A model generated the notes under the pieces. The model did not search any database. It saw only the letters and a list, made by a program, of their open reading frames with translations, and was not told the DNA's origin. A program made the translations under genes and the position numbers. From Paraphysomonas bandaiensis (Eukaryota; Chrysophyceae): a stretch of 64,000 nt of DNA. The stretch is taken from NCBI GenBank assembly GCA_965644295.1, contig CBFFRP010000335.1, forward strand, positions 62,001-126,000, in the 5' to 3' direction. This document shows, in pieces, positions 11,462 through 22,332 of the stretch. Positions within the stretch are counted from its first letter, which is position 1; each line of letters opens with the position of its first letter.

Positions 11462-14109
11462 CTTCATCCGGACGTTAATTGTTGTGATATTTACCAATGT
11501 CTCTGTTTCATAAGTATTGATGCGCTCATAGTAATGACGTTTCAATTGTATATATTTGTTGTGGATGTATCTGTATCACGAGTTGAGTTGTTACGGGATT
11601 TAAAAGGCTGTACGAAACAGTATGTAGTACCCTGAAGTCAAGAACTATAATCACTTTCTAAAACAACCCCTATTGAATGTCGCTTATTCGTAAGTAATTA
11701 AAATCTGTAGTTTGAGGTTATTAGAATTATAACCGTTGAATGAAGAGTACAGTGGTTGACAGTATGTTAATAGGTGATTATATGTTGGGCTTAAAGCCAA
11801 TCGCTAGTAGTTATCCTGTATTCTATGTAGCAATGAAATACAGAATATACATGATTACACTATAGGAGTAGCTATTACAAGTATACAAATAAACTGAAAA
11901 TATAGTAGTTGTTAAAGATACGATTGGTAGAACAGAATGTTGATGTTGGTGAATGACGTGGTTCCTAACTCACAGTGCTACAACATCATAACTTTACTAT
12001 ATCTCCTATAATATCAATCAGTCAATATTGCACTAACTAAAGCTTAAGTTAATAGTAGATTCTGTATTTTATTGCTGTTTGCTACTCAGAATATAGGATA
12101 GCTACTTGCGATAAACATCAATAAGCTTCACGTACATTATTCGTAAGAGTAGGTTGTAGTTAATAGTTAATATGATATTTTCAAAGAATTTAATGAAATT
12201 ATGTATTAAATAATAATCTAAAATGTAGTTTATAGATATTGATGATTACAAAACCATCAATATAGCAAATTATAATGAATGAAGAGAAACGGATACTTCA
12301 ATGTTAGTGACTTGAGTGTTGCGTGAGTTGAGAGTACAGCTACTTACTTCTTTGATATGATGTCTTCTCACCATAATTAAAAGTAACCACAATGCTCAGA
12401 CAAAGCTATTAATGTACAGTTTAATTTAAATTGAATATACTATATTGAAAGTCTTACTATTAGCAATAGGCGTTAAAAACCTGCACCAACTTAATAGCTA
12501 GATGAATGCTAGACAAAACTAGTTAGACCTCTACCTGTAACTAATCAGTACACACTTTTTTATTCTACTACTATATTTAACGCTACGGAAGCTGCTTGTG
12601 CGTCGCCGCAAGCACCAAGGTGGGAACACTTTCGCTCTGAGTTCTTAAGGTGAACATCCCGGTTGCTTGACTTCAGCAGGCAGCCCAATACCCCGGTTAC
12701 ACTTCATGTGGGCCCTCCTGTCCCGGATGCCCTTGAGGTGGTAGCATCATTCCCGGATGCCTGTTTATTCGTCAGGGCCCAAAGACGTCTACACAAGGGA
12801 CACTTATATTGGTGTCCCTTGTACCACACAAGCATTCGGCTACGAGTGGGCAGAAGAATATCTGCTGACTATGTTTGCGGCTCACGTTAGTTTCCCAGAG
12901 AGAGCCTCTCCGGTACTTATCCCCAGAACACCACGAAAAGGTGCGAGTCCGACTTTGTTGAGGGATTGAATATACTAACGGCCAGTGTATGCATATGTAT
13001 ATTAGCATACTGTATAAACTGAGTAAGTATTTGTACAGTATTCGCACTATATACTTCTACTCAACTCTTGATTTGTATAGTTTTCATATCAGTGTGACTT
13101 CTGAACATTGCAGCTATATAATATAAGGGTGTCAGTGCTTTAAATCACATTCAGTATCAGATGTAGCACTAATATTTTTGAAGTTGTTGCAAAATCCTGG
13201 TTATGAAGATAGGTCTCTTACACTGATATCGTAATAATCTATCTACTACATCAGACAACGGATGGAATGAAACTTGGAGTGTCTGATGATCTGCTCTTGA
13301 AAGTTGACTATCATTATTGTGGCTTTTCTAAAATGTTTTAACACACTGAAATCACTTTCAAACGACAAACGACTGTCAATATCATAATTAAGATAGAACC
13401 GAATGTAAAAGTTGAACGTCTATTTTTACCCGGTGCTAAAATATATTTTTTTACGACAAATGGAGATAAACAATTATTTATACTGTAATAGCAAAGATTA
13501 AATGAATACGTATAATAGGCCTTACACAATAAAAAGGACAACATGATTCATGATATTGAGTTTCGCTGTTTGAGCAATTAAAAGCTGTAATTCTAAGGTA
13601 TTGGAATTATGACATACAAGATAGTGACTATGTAAGATCGTACGTAGAGATAACATGAAATTGATGAATGAGAAGTGATATTGATCATAAGTTTATTCTA
13701 TGTTACTATATCTTTCTAACTTATAATCTAAGCATATAGAGTGACCGCATGACACATGAAAAATTGACATATCAATAAAGTAGCTCGATACTCGATATAT
13801 GTTGCAGTCAGCACTGACTCTATTGGTCATATCAACTTCATTTTAATGCTACATTGTGGAAAGAAATTTACGACTTTCAGATCATGACATGCATAACAGA
13901 ATTAGTTTTTTATGACCGATAAATAATAATATCAGATAGTAGTAGTACTAGTACATTGATTAAAGTACTGACTAACTTAATATATGGAATATGGCCAAAA
14001 GCCTTTCCAGCAAAACCCAGAGTTCTTAACAATATAGAGAAAGAAAAAACGTTAATCTAATACTAATACATAAAAACAAGACGAACAAAACATTCTGACA
14101 TGCGCGAGA
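11462..14109. other. 2.6-kb convergent intergenic region with repeat relics
   Basis: No gene is visible. AT-rich DNA surrounds a more GC-rich relic at about 12440-12965 (see the repeat entry). Weakly similar blocks (ATTAAAA.CTGTA..TTATTGGAATTAT-like) occur near 11700 and 13570, and a block ending in AAGTGATATTGATCA near 13670 recurs near 24200, so diverged dispersed repeats probably make up much of the stretch. Confidence 0.6.
12440..12965 (+). repeat. Composite repeat relic sharing blocks with 41.7-42.5 kb
   Basis: Three blocks recur elsewhere in the same order. TTGAAAGTCTTACTATTAGC..AATAGGCGTTAAAAA..CTGCACCAACTTA (about 12450-12500) matches 41723-41770. The hairpin core GCTTGTGCGTCGCCGCAAGC (about 12596-12616) matches 42002 and 42091. 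AATATCTGCTGACTATG..GCGGCTCAC..CACCACGAAAAGGTGCGAG (about 12855-12962) matches 42449-42543. The 12650-12840 part is GC-rich with open but unrecognisable frames. This looks like a truncated relative of the element around 42.4-43.9 kb. Confidence 0.7.
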
Positions 14110-16643
14110 CTACAGTGACAAGAACTCATCAGGCTGACTGGCAGCGTCAAAATAAAGTCCAGTAGCCTCATCAGACGCTTCAAATTTTACCTCTTCACAA
14201 TCAGGAATCAGTGGACCTGGTTTAATCAGCAAATTTTCAAAGTCCACATCTTTAAAGTTGCAATGGCTCTGTACTTCTTTTCCACCTTTTTGTCCAAGTC
14301 TCTGATCAGGGTATTTCACCAATAATGAGGATATCAAGTCACGACATGCAGGGGGGGTCGTTTTCGGAAGGGCATTCCAATTTATAATGCCTTCAAGTAT
14401 ATGAAATTTAACTTGTTCTTCAGACAAGTATGATGCAAATGGAGTGACACCAGATATGAAGTGAAAGTACAACACCCCCACAGCCCACCAATCCACCGTA
14501 TGATCATATCCACACCCAGATATTACTTCTGGAGCGCAATAATTTACGTTCCCAACTATGGTTTTCATTAAACCTGTGTCCCCAAACAAAAAGCTTTGAC
14601 ATGAGCCATCACTCTGCTGATTGGTAACAGATGCAAAATTTTCTAACCACATGCTACGACAACTATCATCTTGGTCATCAGAGTTGTTCGTGGCCGAAGA
14701 GCCCACAACTCCACACTTTTTACGAAGGCGCTTATAAGGAGTAGCCATACCAAAATCCATCAGCTTTAAATGGCCCGCGGCGGTAATCAATAGATTGTCC
14801 GGTTTGATATCCCCTGATGCATATATCTTAAGACAATAGCAAATGTCAAAGTACTTACTGTGCACAATTCCATGGGAATGCAAAAACGATACAGCTAGTA
14901 TTAAATTAGATATCAAATGTAGGGCAACTTTAAAACTGAATCGCCCATTATCCATTGACTGCAGTATCTTCAAGCAATCGCCTCCCTGCAAGTATTAAAT
15001 TGGTGACATGGAATAGCGCTGCGCAATCAACAAGAGATTACCGGAACATATTCCTACATACAACTGTCAGCACAAACATATGATATTCGTTCACCATACC
15101 ATTACTATGAAAATATGATCCGCAGACTGGGTTGTAAAGTAAAGATTCAGGAACATGTCTGGAAATCTAAGACGAATTAGGAAACTACGGAATCCGACGT
15201 ATACGCTCAACCCACCTGGAAGTTGTATCCATGAGCCGGCACTCTCTTTTAACACGCTGTACCATTCCTTGTTGACGAAGAAATCGTTTATTCATAACCT
15301 AGTTTCACGTCAGGCAATTTGGAAATAAGTGGTGATGTAACCTTGGTCGCACATATTTCCCCAGTATCTTTTCTTCTGGACAAATATACTGTTGAAAAAG
15401 CTCCACTGCTTAAAATTTTTCCCACTTCGAAATCATTAAGTCCAAGAAAATGTTTGTAAAAAGCTATAAAATAGTTTTTCTTCACTTCCACCTTGCTAAT
15501 AAGTTAACAATACACTCTATTCAATAAATATACCTACCTGACTTCTTGCCTCATCTAGCAGTTCTAACATTTGTAATATTCCAGATTCCATTTCGTCGCA
15601 ATATATATGAGACCCTTGTGCACTAAGTTCCCCTTTGCGAATATCATCTAAAAGCTTCTTCAAATAAGTTTCTTCTTTATCAATATCTTCCTTCACAGAT
15701 GCAATTCGGCGCATATTCGCATTATCACAGGTTATTGACTGCACTCTGTTTATGTTAACTCATCAGAACGGAGCAATTTATAGTGTCGTCACAACGATAC
15801 CGTCTGAGAATGTGAACCACATTTCTCCTGTATGAAGATGAGGTATCAAATTGACTGATCGCAGCACCCATAAGCTTTTGCATTTCTTCCTTGTTCGAAC
15901 GCGTAATCGTGTTGATTCCCTAGTGGAATAATCATACGAGATAAAAAAGGACTGCTACTTACTTCTTGGAGTATCTCGTTTGACTTCTTAAACTTATCCA
16001 TAGAGGTATTCGAGTTGGCACAATTCGATATATGATTATCGACATCTTCATCCACGATATTCATTCCACAGAAAGAGCACTTGCGAGGGTTAATCCATTC
16101 ATCTTTAGATTCTGCTACAGGTGTAGCACGAGTTTCGTCAGCATAATGCGAATACGATGTACTGTCAGAGTTATGATTCTTCTTGTCGTCGTAATTCCTA
16201 GTTCTTTCGTGCTTAACAATGCTGCTTTGGTCGCTCAGACTAACGGCTGTGGTAGAGCACTTGCTATCGCTATCAGCACAATATACTAAAACTCAAATAT
16301 TAAACAAGCGAACTGTAAGGTATCACAATATCTTACGGTCAAAAAGATTTCTTGTACCGGTCCTATTCAATTGTATAGAGTTCACAGAAGAGAAATATTT
16401 ATCTTGTAGGCGAGAAACATTAACCTCGTACCACTCCTCACACTCTGTTGAGGTGAATCCAGGAAAATCAGTGATATCGTGATCGATTAGTACAAGAACT
16501 TCAGACGTTTCAAAGTTCTGAAACACTCTGAGGCGATTAGCAAGCGGTTTCAAGGGTATCGAAGTGGTCTTTACATCATGCGGGGTGGATTTGTCCATCG
16601 CTGAAGGTGACCTCGGGCTCGATATAGAAGCACCGTTTCCCAT
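14110..16643 (-). CDS. AGC-type Ser/Thr protein kinase with C2HC zinc finger (IRE / MAST / Rim15 type)
   Basis: Ten exons joined by phase, ATG at 16643. The N-terminus is MGNGAS (Gly-2, possible N-myristoylation). Next comes a C2HC finger, KCSFCGMNIVDEDVDNHISNC, as found ahead of the kinase domain in plant IRE kinases, then a helical linker. The kinase domain has a glycine loop (GKILSSGAFSTVYL), catalytic Lys (CATKVMNKRFL), VMEYVPGGDC, HRDIKPDNLL, DFGMATP, an insert before activation-loop TIVGNVNYCAPE, and a C-tail ending DEFLSL. The HRD codons are split by a 45-nt intron. EYVP is encoded by a 12-nt microexon at 15042-15053. All catalytic residues are present, so it should be active. In relatives, this class signals in growth/cell-cycle control; the role here is inferred from family only. 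Confidence 0.88.
15042..15053 (-). other. 12-nt microexon of the AGC kinase
   Basis: Reverse strand: an intron ending ..GTATGTAG, then GAATATGTTCCG, then GTAATC.. opening the next intron. The four codons give E-Y-V-P and complete the conserved VM-EYVP-GGD of the kinase hinge. Both junctions are phase 0. Without it, the hinge would lack the usual MEYxxGGD residues. Confidence 0.8.
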
Positions 16644-17252
16644 TCTAATTCCACTCTAATGGATCGATTGATGAGTAGGAAATTATCAAGTGTATTGCGT
16701 GACTGTTTAACGATCTCCAGACCACATACAGCCGAGTCTATACTCTCCTTCACAGTCACATTAAATATAGAGCGAAGAATGGAGTGATATACAGCACAGT
16801 GAGTGAGTGTGTGAGTATGCATATACTGTACACTGTACATCTGTACATGTCTCTATATATTGCTGTATGGATGTGTGCTCCTGAAACTGGAAAAAACTCG
16901 TGTAAGTATTCATTCTTCATGCACCAGCAGCAGTCAGAGCACATTGATACAATTTTCTCAAATTAGACACTAAAATATTCTAATTTCTTGCGTATATTGC
17001 AATTTCTAGGCGATTTCTTGTATTTTGAGGTGCATGCAGCATGTACTACTGCTGTATGTGTGTTGACAGCATGCACTCATATCAAGCAGTTGGAAGTTTC
17101 ACAGTTGCTAGTGGCAGAGGTGTTCTCATTCATAGTGCTTCCTGCATGTCAAATCCAAGGCCACCAATTCAACATGGAATTCCTCGTGCAGGAATTCTTT
17201 TGAAGGTTTGTCATCTATTAGGAGTCGTATAGTGTTGTGCGAGTAGACTGAC
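16644..17252. promoter_or_regulatory. Divergent promoter region
   Basis: Spacer between the AGC kinase (-) and the WD40 gene (+). It contains TACTGCTGTA at 17047-17056, GCTGTATGG near 16862 and TACAGCACAG near 16793, with the same T/A-rich and TATACTGTACACTGT-type sequence seen in the other head-to-head spacers. Confidence 0.55.
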
Positions 17253-19403
17253 ATGGTGTGGTGGTGTGATTCATGTGGTGGGGAGAATGAAGATGATGCT
17301 GCATACAGCTGTGAGCATTGTGGCTTTCAATACTATGATCCACAAGGAGAAGCTCCTGTTATCGAGGTAGACTATTCGAAACGAAAATCATATAAGAAGA
17401 AAAGTGTATGTGACAGTTGCTTCCATAAACACTATGAAGGAGAATATTGTCATGTTTTCATTGAGCGAGATATCACTCTTGCGTCACAGAGCGGTGATGC
17501 TGATGATAACGACGAATCGGAAGACGATTTTGAGGGATCGGATGGGGAAGTTAGTGAAAAGTCGTCTGATGATGGCGACATACTGAAGAAAATAATGAAA
17601 AGTAGTCAAAAGGAAGAAGTGGTCAATAACCCACTTGATACTCCTGATTTTGTTTTATCGTGTGGATACGAGAGGTGCAATTGTAATGTTGGAATTCCTT
17701 CGACAGATTATGACTTCATTCCGCTTCCGAAACCATTTTATGTTGATGACATTAAAATATTGACTTATGAGTTTCAAGGAAGTAAAAGTGATCCTGAAGA
17801 TCTGACGGGAGTGATTCGGGAAAAAAATATACGTAGGTTAAATAATGAAGTGTCATACTTTATGCCACATATTCTAAGCTTTTTGGACTTGGGTCAGTGT
17901 GCCAATGTGGCTAAATGCTGTTCAAGTTGGAATCAAGGAACGAATAACTATGGTTTGTACAGAGATGTACGTGATTGCGTACCGTGGCAACTGTTCAGAC
18001 CACATTCAGCTCAGGTATTCTGCACGTGATATTACTTATTTGAGAATCATGGGAAATATAGGTTGATTCTATCGTTGTTATTGATCGAAAGGTATTCTCT
18101 GGCGGAGACAGACGTGTGTATGTTAGTGATATGGACACTGGAGAAATGCTGCATCAGGTATGACAGCATATATTTGCCAAGTGCTAGGTTTATACTTGCA
18201 AAGGTAACAAGGGATACGGGAATTATTCCATTACTAGTTCATATGGATGACACAATCCTCTGTTGTTCTTCTAATGGGGCGATACGTATATTCAATTTGA
18301 TGCATAACGTGAAAAGAATTCAATTGGTAAGTGTGTGCTTTGTGACGATTAAGCGAGGTATAATTGGAGTGTCGATAGAAATTGACGATGTGGGAACATG
18401 CCAAAAGAGTGACTCATATTCTACTGGGAGACCGGTCAATCGGAAATTGTGAACGTCATGGAGTTGAGAATCATATTTGTCATATTTATACTGCCTCAGA
18501 AGACAGGTGCATCACTTATAAATGGAGCTATTAATTTGACTAATGAACCATTTGTAGAAGTATTCGAGTATGGGATATGAACAGTAATCTTCCTATAAAA
18601 ACTGTGAAGTCTAGAATGTGAGCGAAATACTCCGTTGTTTATCGTATTTAACACTGGCAATGCAGGATTCGCCGACATACTGTCCAATGCTTGACAAAGT
18701 CTAACCGCCACTTAATGGCTGGCACTACCGGAGGAACTGTAAGTTGTGTAAAATGTTTGATTTTTGAATAACACATTAGCAGGTGATGGTATTTTCCACT
18801 ACAAATGTTTGTGAAAGGGAGGATGTTCATGACTGCTTAGTTGCCGTGGAAGAACCACCCAAATCTACTGAAGGAGTGGGGGTTGTAAAAAAGGACAAAG
18901 TGGACAGCGTTGATAAATCACTCTGCCTACAAATTAATTTGCGACTGCCTGATGTGAAAGATGAAAGTGGTGGCCCTCCTGGTGTTACTTCGTTAACTTG
19001 CTCCGGTCCACATGGGCTTCAATCTTATCTTTTCGCAGGCGATACCACCGGCAGACTGACTATATGGAATATTCCTGATGTTGGTTTAGAATTTTCTCCG
19101 GCAAAATCCTGGAAGCCACACAAGAGAGCTATAGCTGATATGAAAACGACTTATTCCCACTTAATCACGGCCGGTTATGATGGAATGGTAATGATTTTCA
19201 ATCTTGAAACGTTGTTAAAAGTGAGGTCAATCAATGTTCTGGAGTGGGCTATTCACAAAGAGCTTGTACCACCAGAGTTTGTGTCTTTGCCTCGGATGGT
19301 TACATGTATGCACGTTGAAGAAGATTACGAAAATGGGGGCTCTTGTATAGTTGGAACTTCTCTTGGAGAAATTATAGTCATGTCTATTGGAGTAAATATT
19401 TAG
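17253..19403 (+). CDS. RanBP2-type zinc finger / F-box-like / WD40 protein
   Basis: Seven exons fit by phase: 17253-18014, 18062-18157, 18204-18326, 18379-18506, 18558-18617, 18666-18738 and 18783-19403. The N-terminus is a zinc ribbon of RanBP2 type (WWCDSCGGENEDD..CEHCGF). A second Cys/His cluster follows (CDSCFHKHYEGEYCHVF), then an acidic Ser/Asp stretch, an F-box-like helix pair (MPHILSFLDLGQCANVAKC) and WD40 blades (GDRRVYVSDMDTGEML, NGAIRIFNL, HIYTASEDRSIRVWDM, HLMAGTTGGTVMVFS, GDTTGRLTIWNI, GYDGMVMIFNL). F-box/WD40 proteins are substrate receptors of SCF ubiquitin ligases; that role is inferred. The RanBP2 finger could bind ubiquitin or RNA. Confidence 0.85.
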
Positions 19404-19854
19404 AAGCTAGAATAGTAAGACCTTATTCAGCATTTTTGTACCTATTAATTATGAATAAACGAATTTCAAAATTCGCATATTCAATAGAAATGAGTCCTCA
19501 GTGATATTCTTCACATACTACAAAGACATCATACACAACTAAGTAGTGCTTCAAGTACTCGATAAATTGCTAACATAACGGATTACATCTGTTCTATTAG
19601 CCGTAACAGAGAACAGAGTGAATACTGCTTTATATTTATACTGCTTTATGCCTTACGTCACTATGATGGGGCATAATTTTTACATTAAGCCTCAGAAATA
19701 TAACTGGGCTGGTTATAAACGTATAGTAATATTATCGAAGTTCGAAGGGACGCTAACAAACAATAGTATTGCCATCAATTAATTGATACGCAGCCCTGGT
19801 ACTGCCGGTGTCATTTTTGAACGTACTATTGAAAATTACTCATTATAAGCTAGA

Positions 19855-20122
19855 TCACAGAGAGAATTTGTCGTAAGACTAGATAGATTTATTAATATCG
19901 TTTACACGAAGTTGTGATAACCAACACTAACTCATTATAATCCCTGCATAATATCCTACATATGCGAACCTCTCGTTACTGAACATATCTTGAAAGATCA
20001 AACTATTTCAGTTTCTCAATATCATCACAGCATTTGTACATCACTATATTTCACTGTATTCACGTACATTGTCTTCAAGTGACATACTGAATATACTAGA
20101 ATAAGATCCATATTCTAATACC
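19855..20122 (-). repeat. Dispersed repeat, inverted copy of 53028-53410
   Basis: Its reverse complement matches 53.03-53.41 kb block by block: ATTAGAATATGGAT, TTCAGTATGTCACTTGAAGA, GAAATATAGTGATGTACAAA, GATATTGAGAAACTGAAATA, GTTTGATCTTTCAAGATATG and CACAACTTCGTGTAAACGAT. No open frame is shared. It is a non-coding repeat family with only small indels between the copies. Confidence 0.85.
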
Positions 20123-20367
20123 TACTAAATTTTTCATTTGTTCCTAGTAGTAGTAAATGTCTTTGTTCCTACTAAACTAAAAAATGACATTTGAGACGTA
20201 TTGAAACTTAGTAGAATCGATTTTTTAACATAGTAGGAATATCTGAAAAAAATATTAGGCTCAGCTGTCATTTTTATTTTAATAGGAACGTCCGCAAAAT
20301 TTAGTAGGAAGGAATGGCACTTTTTAGTTTAGTAGAAACGTCGGATAAATTTAGTAGGGACAAATAT
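20119..20367. mobile_element. Inverted-repeat (MITE-like) element
   Basis: The left arm (TACCTACTAAATTTTTC.. TTTGTTCCTACTAAACTAAA) and right arm (TTTAGTTTAGTAGAAACG.. AAATTTAGTAGGGACAAATA) are inverted relatives, and each arm contains the unit CCTACTAAA twice. It has no coding capacity. Target duplication not found by eye. Confidence 0.55.
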
Positions 20368-20723
20368 ATACTCCGATAATATTGCAGTATATTGTATACT
20401 ATTGTTTCTAGCCTTGGTTTATTTTCCATTTTATTGCTCTTTGTAGTTGTATTTCCCAATTACGTAAAAATGTGTAGGTTTAAGTTGAGAAAGAATAAAA
20501 ACTATGCTTCCAAGAGGGATAATTTACGAGTACAATTGCCGCTATAAAATAACAGTATCAATACTAAAGACTGTGGCTTCCTGTATATGTAGTAGCTGTG
20601 TAGTAAATTATACGCAATGGTGAATATTATTTAGTTGCTTCAGAAAATGATTAATCGATGTACGACAGACAATAAAATACGAATCTGACCAAATGAGTAC
20701 CAAATAGCTATCAGATAAGCTGA

Positions 20724-21768
20724 TCACATCATCGTAGTAATATCCACCTAAAGATGAACTTAGCAGCAAGAAAGTGTAGTAAAAAGTTACGTACCATACA
20801 CTGAAGCACAATATCAACGCCACCACAAGACCTATAATCAGAGATTCTCGATATTTTTTTCTTTGAATTCCATCAATTAAACTGTCAAAAGTTGGTACCT
20901 TAGCTGGGGAAAATATGAGCAAAATATGTAAATGGGGCGTGCCAAACACCTGATAGGCCAGATAAATTCCCTGATGCACCAGATAACGAACTTCTTTGCG
21001 ATGCCAAAGAAGAACGCGTATCAAAAGCTTCACTGTATTAAAATACGGTTAAAGTATAAACAACTACAAATCAATTTGATGAACCTGATGATATCGTTAA
21101 CGCTCTTCAGTGATGCCGCAATACTGCTTCTTTCCCTTAATAATTTGGCAACAGAAGAGTCATGTTGTTCGGCATGTAGCTTCTTTGATGACTGAAATAA
21201 CTCCATACTCTCGCGCTTTCGGTTAACAGCCGTCTGCATACCTCATTACGCTTTCTATTATTAATCTACAATTATACCAATGTGGCTTTGAATTCGGCGC
21301 TGTAATCGAAGTGAATCTCTTGATATCGTTTGATGAGCATATCTTGGTGATGTGCTAAACTGGATGAAGTCAGTTGGTTGCAGTGACGCATTCCATCAAT
21401 GCAATTAGAAAGCTAAAAAAAATAAATCAAACGTGCTGCTATAAGCCAGCAAGCTCATACTTCATTGAGGTCATTCTCTATATCGCTACTAAGTTCCTGC
21501 TCCTCTTTGTTCTCTAATAACGGGTTTTCTAGCAACTCAGATATAAGAATACGTGAAAGAGAACGACTTATCTAATACCTTCATCACACAAAAAATCTGC
21601 GCTAATTTTTTGAGCCAGTGAGGCGTATCGCTGGATCTTGGTCTGCATGTAGTGTATACAACAGCGCATCGCATCAACAATATGACTCTACAATATAAAC
21701 ATCTTCATTACCTCCAGACGACTTTCCAGTGACTTAGCAGTACGATGTAATTCTCCCCACTGCGCCAT
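20724..21768 (-). CDS. GOSR1: Golgi SNARE GOS28 / GOSR1-like
   Basis: Seven or eight short exons fit by phase from ATG at 21768 (MAQWGELHRTAKSLESRLE). Landmarks follow the GOS28 family: an N-terminal LHRTAKSLE helix, a central helix with RYQEIHFDYSAEFKATL, the SNARE stretch with LLRERSSIAASLKSVNDII, then KVPTFDSLIDGIQRKKYRES and a single C-terminal membrane span (LIIGLVVALILCFSVWY). The length of about 230 residues suits the family. It should be a tail-anchored SNARE for ER-Golgi and intra-Golgi fusion. The very 3' end is uncertain: either a last intron is removed and translation stops at 20724, or the frame reads on to 20608. Confidence 0.85.
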
Positions 21769-22332
21769 CTAATCGAATAATAATTTGGTAAGGTTTATAG
21801 TAACGCAGACCAGAGTGATCCTGCTGCTGCCCTGTGGTTAAACCAATACACGGACATACACAGTAGCAGTATACGAGTGTATACAGAGTACTCTCAATAC
21901 AACTACGTACGAAAGAGTATGATACGCATTGTATTCTTGATTAGATAGTTAGGAGAAAGTATTCCTACTATTCTGTATTTCAAGATGTGTGTATTGCAAT
22001 AAAAATGGCAGGTTTTGACGGAACAGCCGTATTCAGTATTTAGGTTTTGTGCTGTAGTCCTCCTGGTGTAGGCCAATGAATGGCGGGTACAACTCAAGAA
22101 TACGCAGTAAATTCTTGTGGAACGCATCGACTGATGATTGGCTTATGCTTGAACTTCAGGTATTTTATTGGTACGATAAACTACAGCATGTATGTACACT
22201 GTGCCATATACAGCACAGCACCCTCACTCATGATGTTCTGCTAAGGAACTCTGTCATTTCGTTCCATTTCATGACCAGATAGAGTATATTTTGAGACCTC
22301 GTATCATTTTTCCAGCTAGATAACGGGTTGTT
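21769..22332. promoter_or_regulatory. Divergent promoter region
   Basis: Spacer between GOS28 (-) and the mitoferrin-like carrier (+). It has related but inexact motifs: CAGTAGCAGTATAC near 21864 and ATACAGCACAGCA near 22205. No reliable gene is seen; a frame at 22076-22282 has no supporting features. Confidence 0.5.

Larger units (their letters stand above)
19404..20723. other. Convergent intergenic region built of repeats
   Basis: No gene seen. It contains a block at 19855-20122 that recurs inverted at 53.03-53.41 kb, and an inverted-repeat element at 20119-20367. Confidence 0.6.

Noticed and set aside
12935-12962. tRNA B-box-like GGTGCGAGTCCGACTTTG (also near 42520)
   Set aside because: No cloverleaf could be drawn around it, and the sequence is part of the dispersed element.
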